64,000 bases of DNA from JBDGYW01 sp964518955 (GTDB taxonomy: Bacteria; Gemmatimonadota; Gemmatimonadetes; Gemmatimonadales; GWC2-71-9), in contig CAZFHS010000017.1 in NCBI GenBank assembly GCA_964518955.1, positions 37,089-101,088 of the forward strand. Reading direction: 5' to 3'. Of this stretch, positions 63,988 through 64,000 are shown piece after piece. The notes below the pieces were generated by a model, which worked only from the letters and a program-made list of their open reading frames with translations, searched no databases and had not been told where the DNA came from. Numbering within the stretch: position 1 is the first letter of the stretch; each line of letters begins with the position of its first letter. The translations under genes and the position numbers were made by a program.

Positions 63988-64000
63988 GGAGGTGTCGAAG
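63988..64000 (+). promoter_or_regulatory. Possible ribosome binding site of a gene starting beyond the window
   Basis: GGAGG at 63988-63992, followed by TGTCGAAG to the window end, gives correct spacing for a start codon at or just after 64001 on the plus strand. This rests on the ribosome site alone. Confidence 0.3.

Noticed and set aside
1..64000. tRNA, rRNA, CRISPR array or mobile element
   Set aside because: All spacers were read for tRNA-like T-loops, regularly spaced repeats and transposase-type frames; none were found. The tandem repeats seen are too short and lack spacers.

Overview
The window is about 64 kb of chromosome from a free-living bacterium of moderate GC content, with GTG and TTG starts used freely and GGAGG-type ribosome binding sites. 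The gene content points to Gemmatimonadota or a close Acidobacteriota-like relative. The clues are three separate PadR-regulator plus orphan MacB/FtsX-type permease pairs (the ADOP pattern), two very large secreted BNR/sortilin-like proteins, a glutaminyl-tRNA synthetase fused to a YqeY domain, and many secreted or lipoprotein hydrolases. This placement is inferred from gene families; no rRNA or tRNA gene is present. I see no phage, insertion sequence, plasmid function or CRISPR array.

Layout. 1-7.8 kb: a HEAT-repeat/cyclophilin protein (cut by the window edge) overlapping a Tat-exported M19 dipeptidase-like protein, a VOC-domain lipoprotein on the other strand, then a PLP enzyme, a secreted esterase and a RelA/SpoT-domain protein in one direction. 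7.9-13.6 kb: an unknown protein, a secreted creatininase-family protein, and a response regulator with a Cys4 tail diverging from a multi-PAS hybrid histidine kinase. 13.8-24.8 kb: the first PadR/permease pair, an MBL-fold lipoprotein, the first BNR protein, a small lipoprotein, and the second permease/PadR pair on the minus strand. 24.9-32.5 kb: a PP2C phosphatase, a DUF5916/CBM9-type outer-membrane protein gene broken by two in-frame TAG codons, a cyclophilin lipoprotein, an NhaC antiporter and a class C beta-lactamase-like hydrolase. 32.5-40.8 kb: a SAM-II riboswitch leading a homocysteine methyltransferase/MTHFR fusion, a Ser/Thr kinase, a DUF2461 protein, GlnRS and an unknown protein. 40.9-51.6 kb: the second BNR protein, a CheY-like regulator, a PAP2 phosphatase, an OPT transporter, two membrane proteins and the third PadR/permease pair. 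51.7-63.9 kb: a YbdG-like mechanosensitive channel, class I fumarase, a lipoprotein, a CPBP protease, an ankyrin-TonB fusion, an M14 peptidase, a propeller-like lipoprotein, a Crp/Fnr regulator and an ornithine cyclodeaminase-family protein.

The genes suggest a heterotroph that lives on proteinaceous and amino-acid substrates. Secreted or envelope peptidases and esterases (M19-like, M14, beta-lactamase-like) feed an oligopeptide transporter and amino-acid enzymes. Envelope stress and signalling are served by the PadR/permease pairs, the PAS kinase, Ser/Thr kinase and PP2C phosphatase, and a RelA/SpoT protein.

The most notable items are: the SAM-II riboswitch, which reads almost base for base like the known class and has both a perfectly complementary 9-nt element upstream and a terminator downstream; the DUF5916 gene with two amber codons whose reading frame is otherwise intact; secreted dipeptidase-like and creatininase-like proteins with substituted metal ligands; and the ankyrin-TonB fusion.
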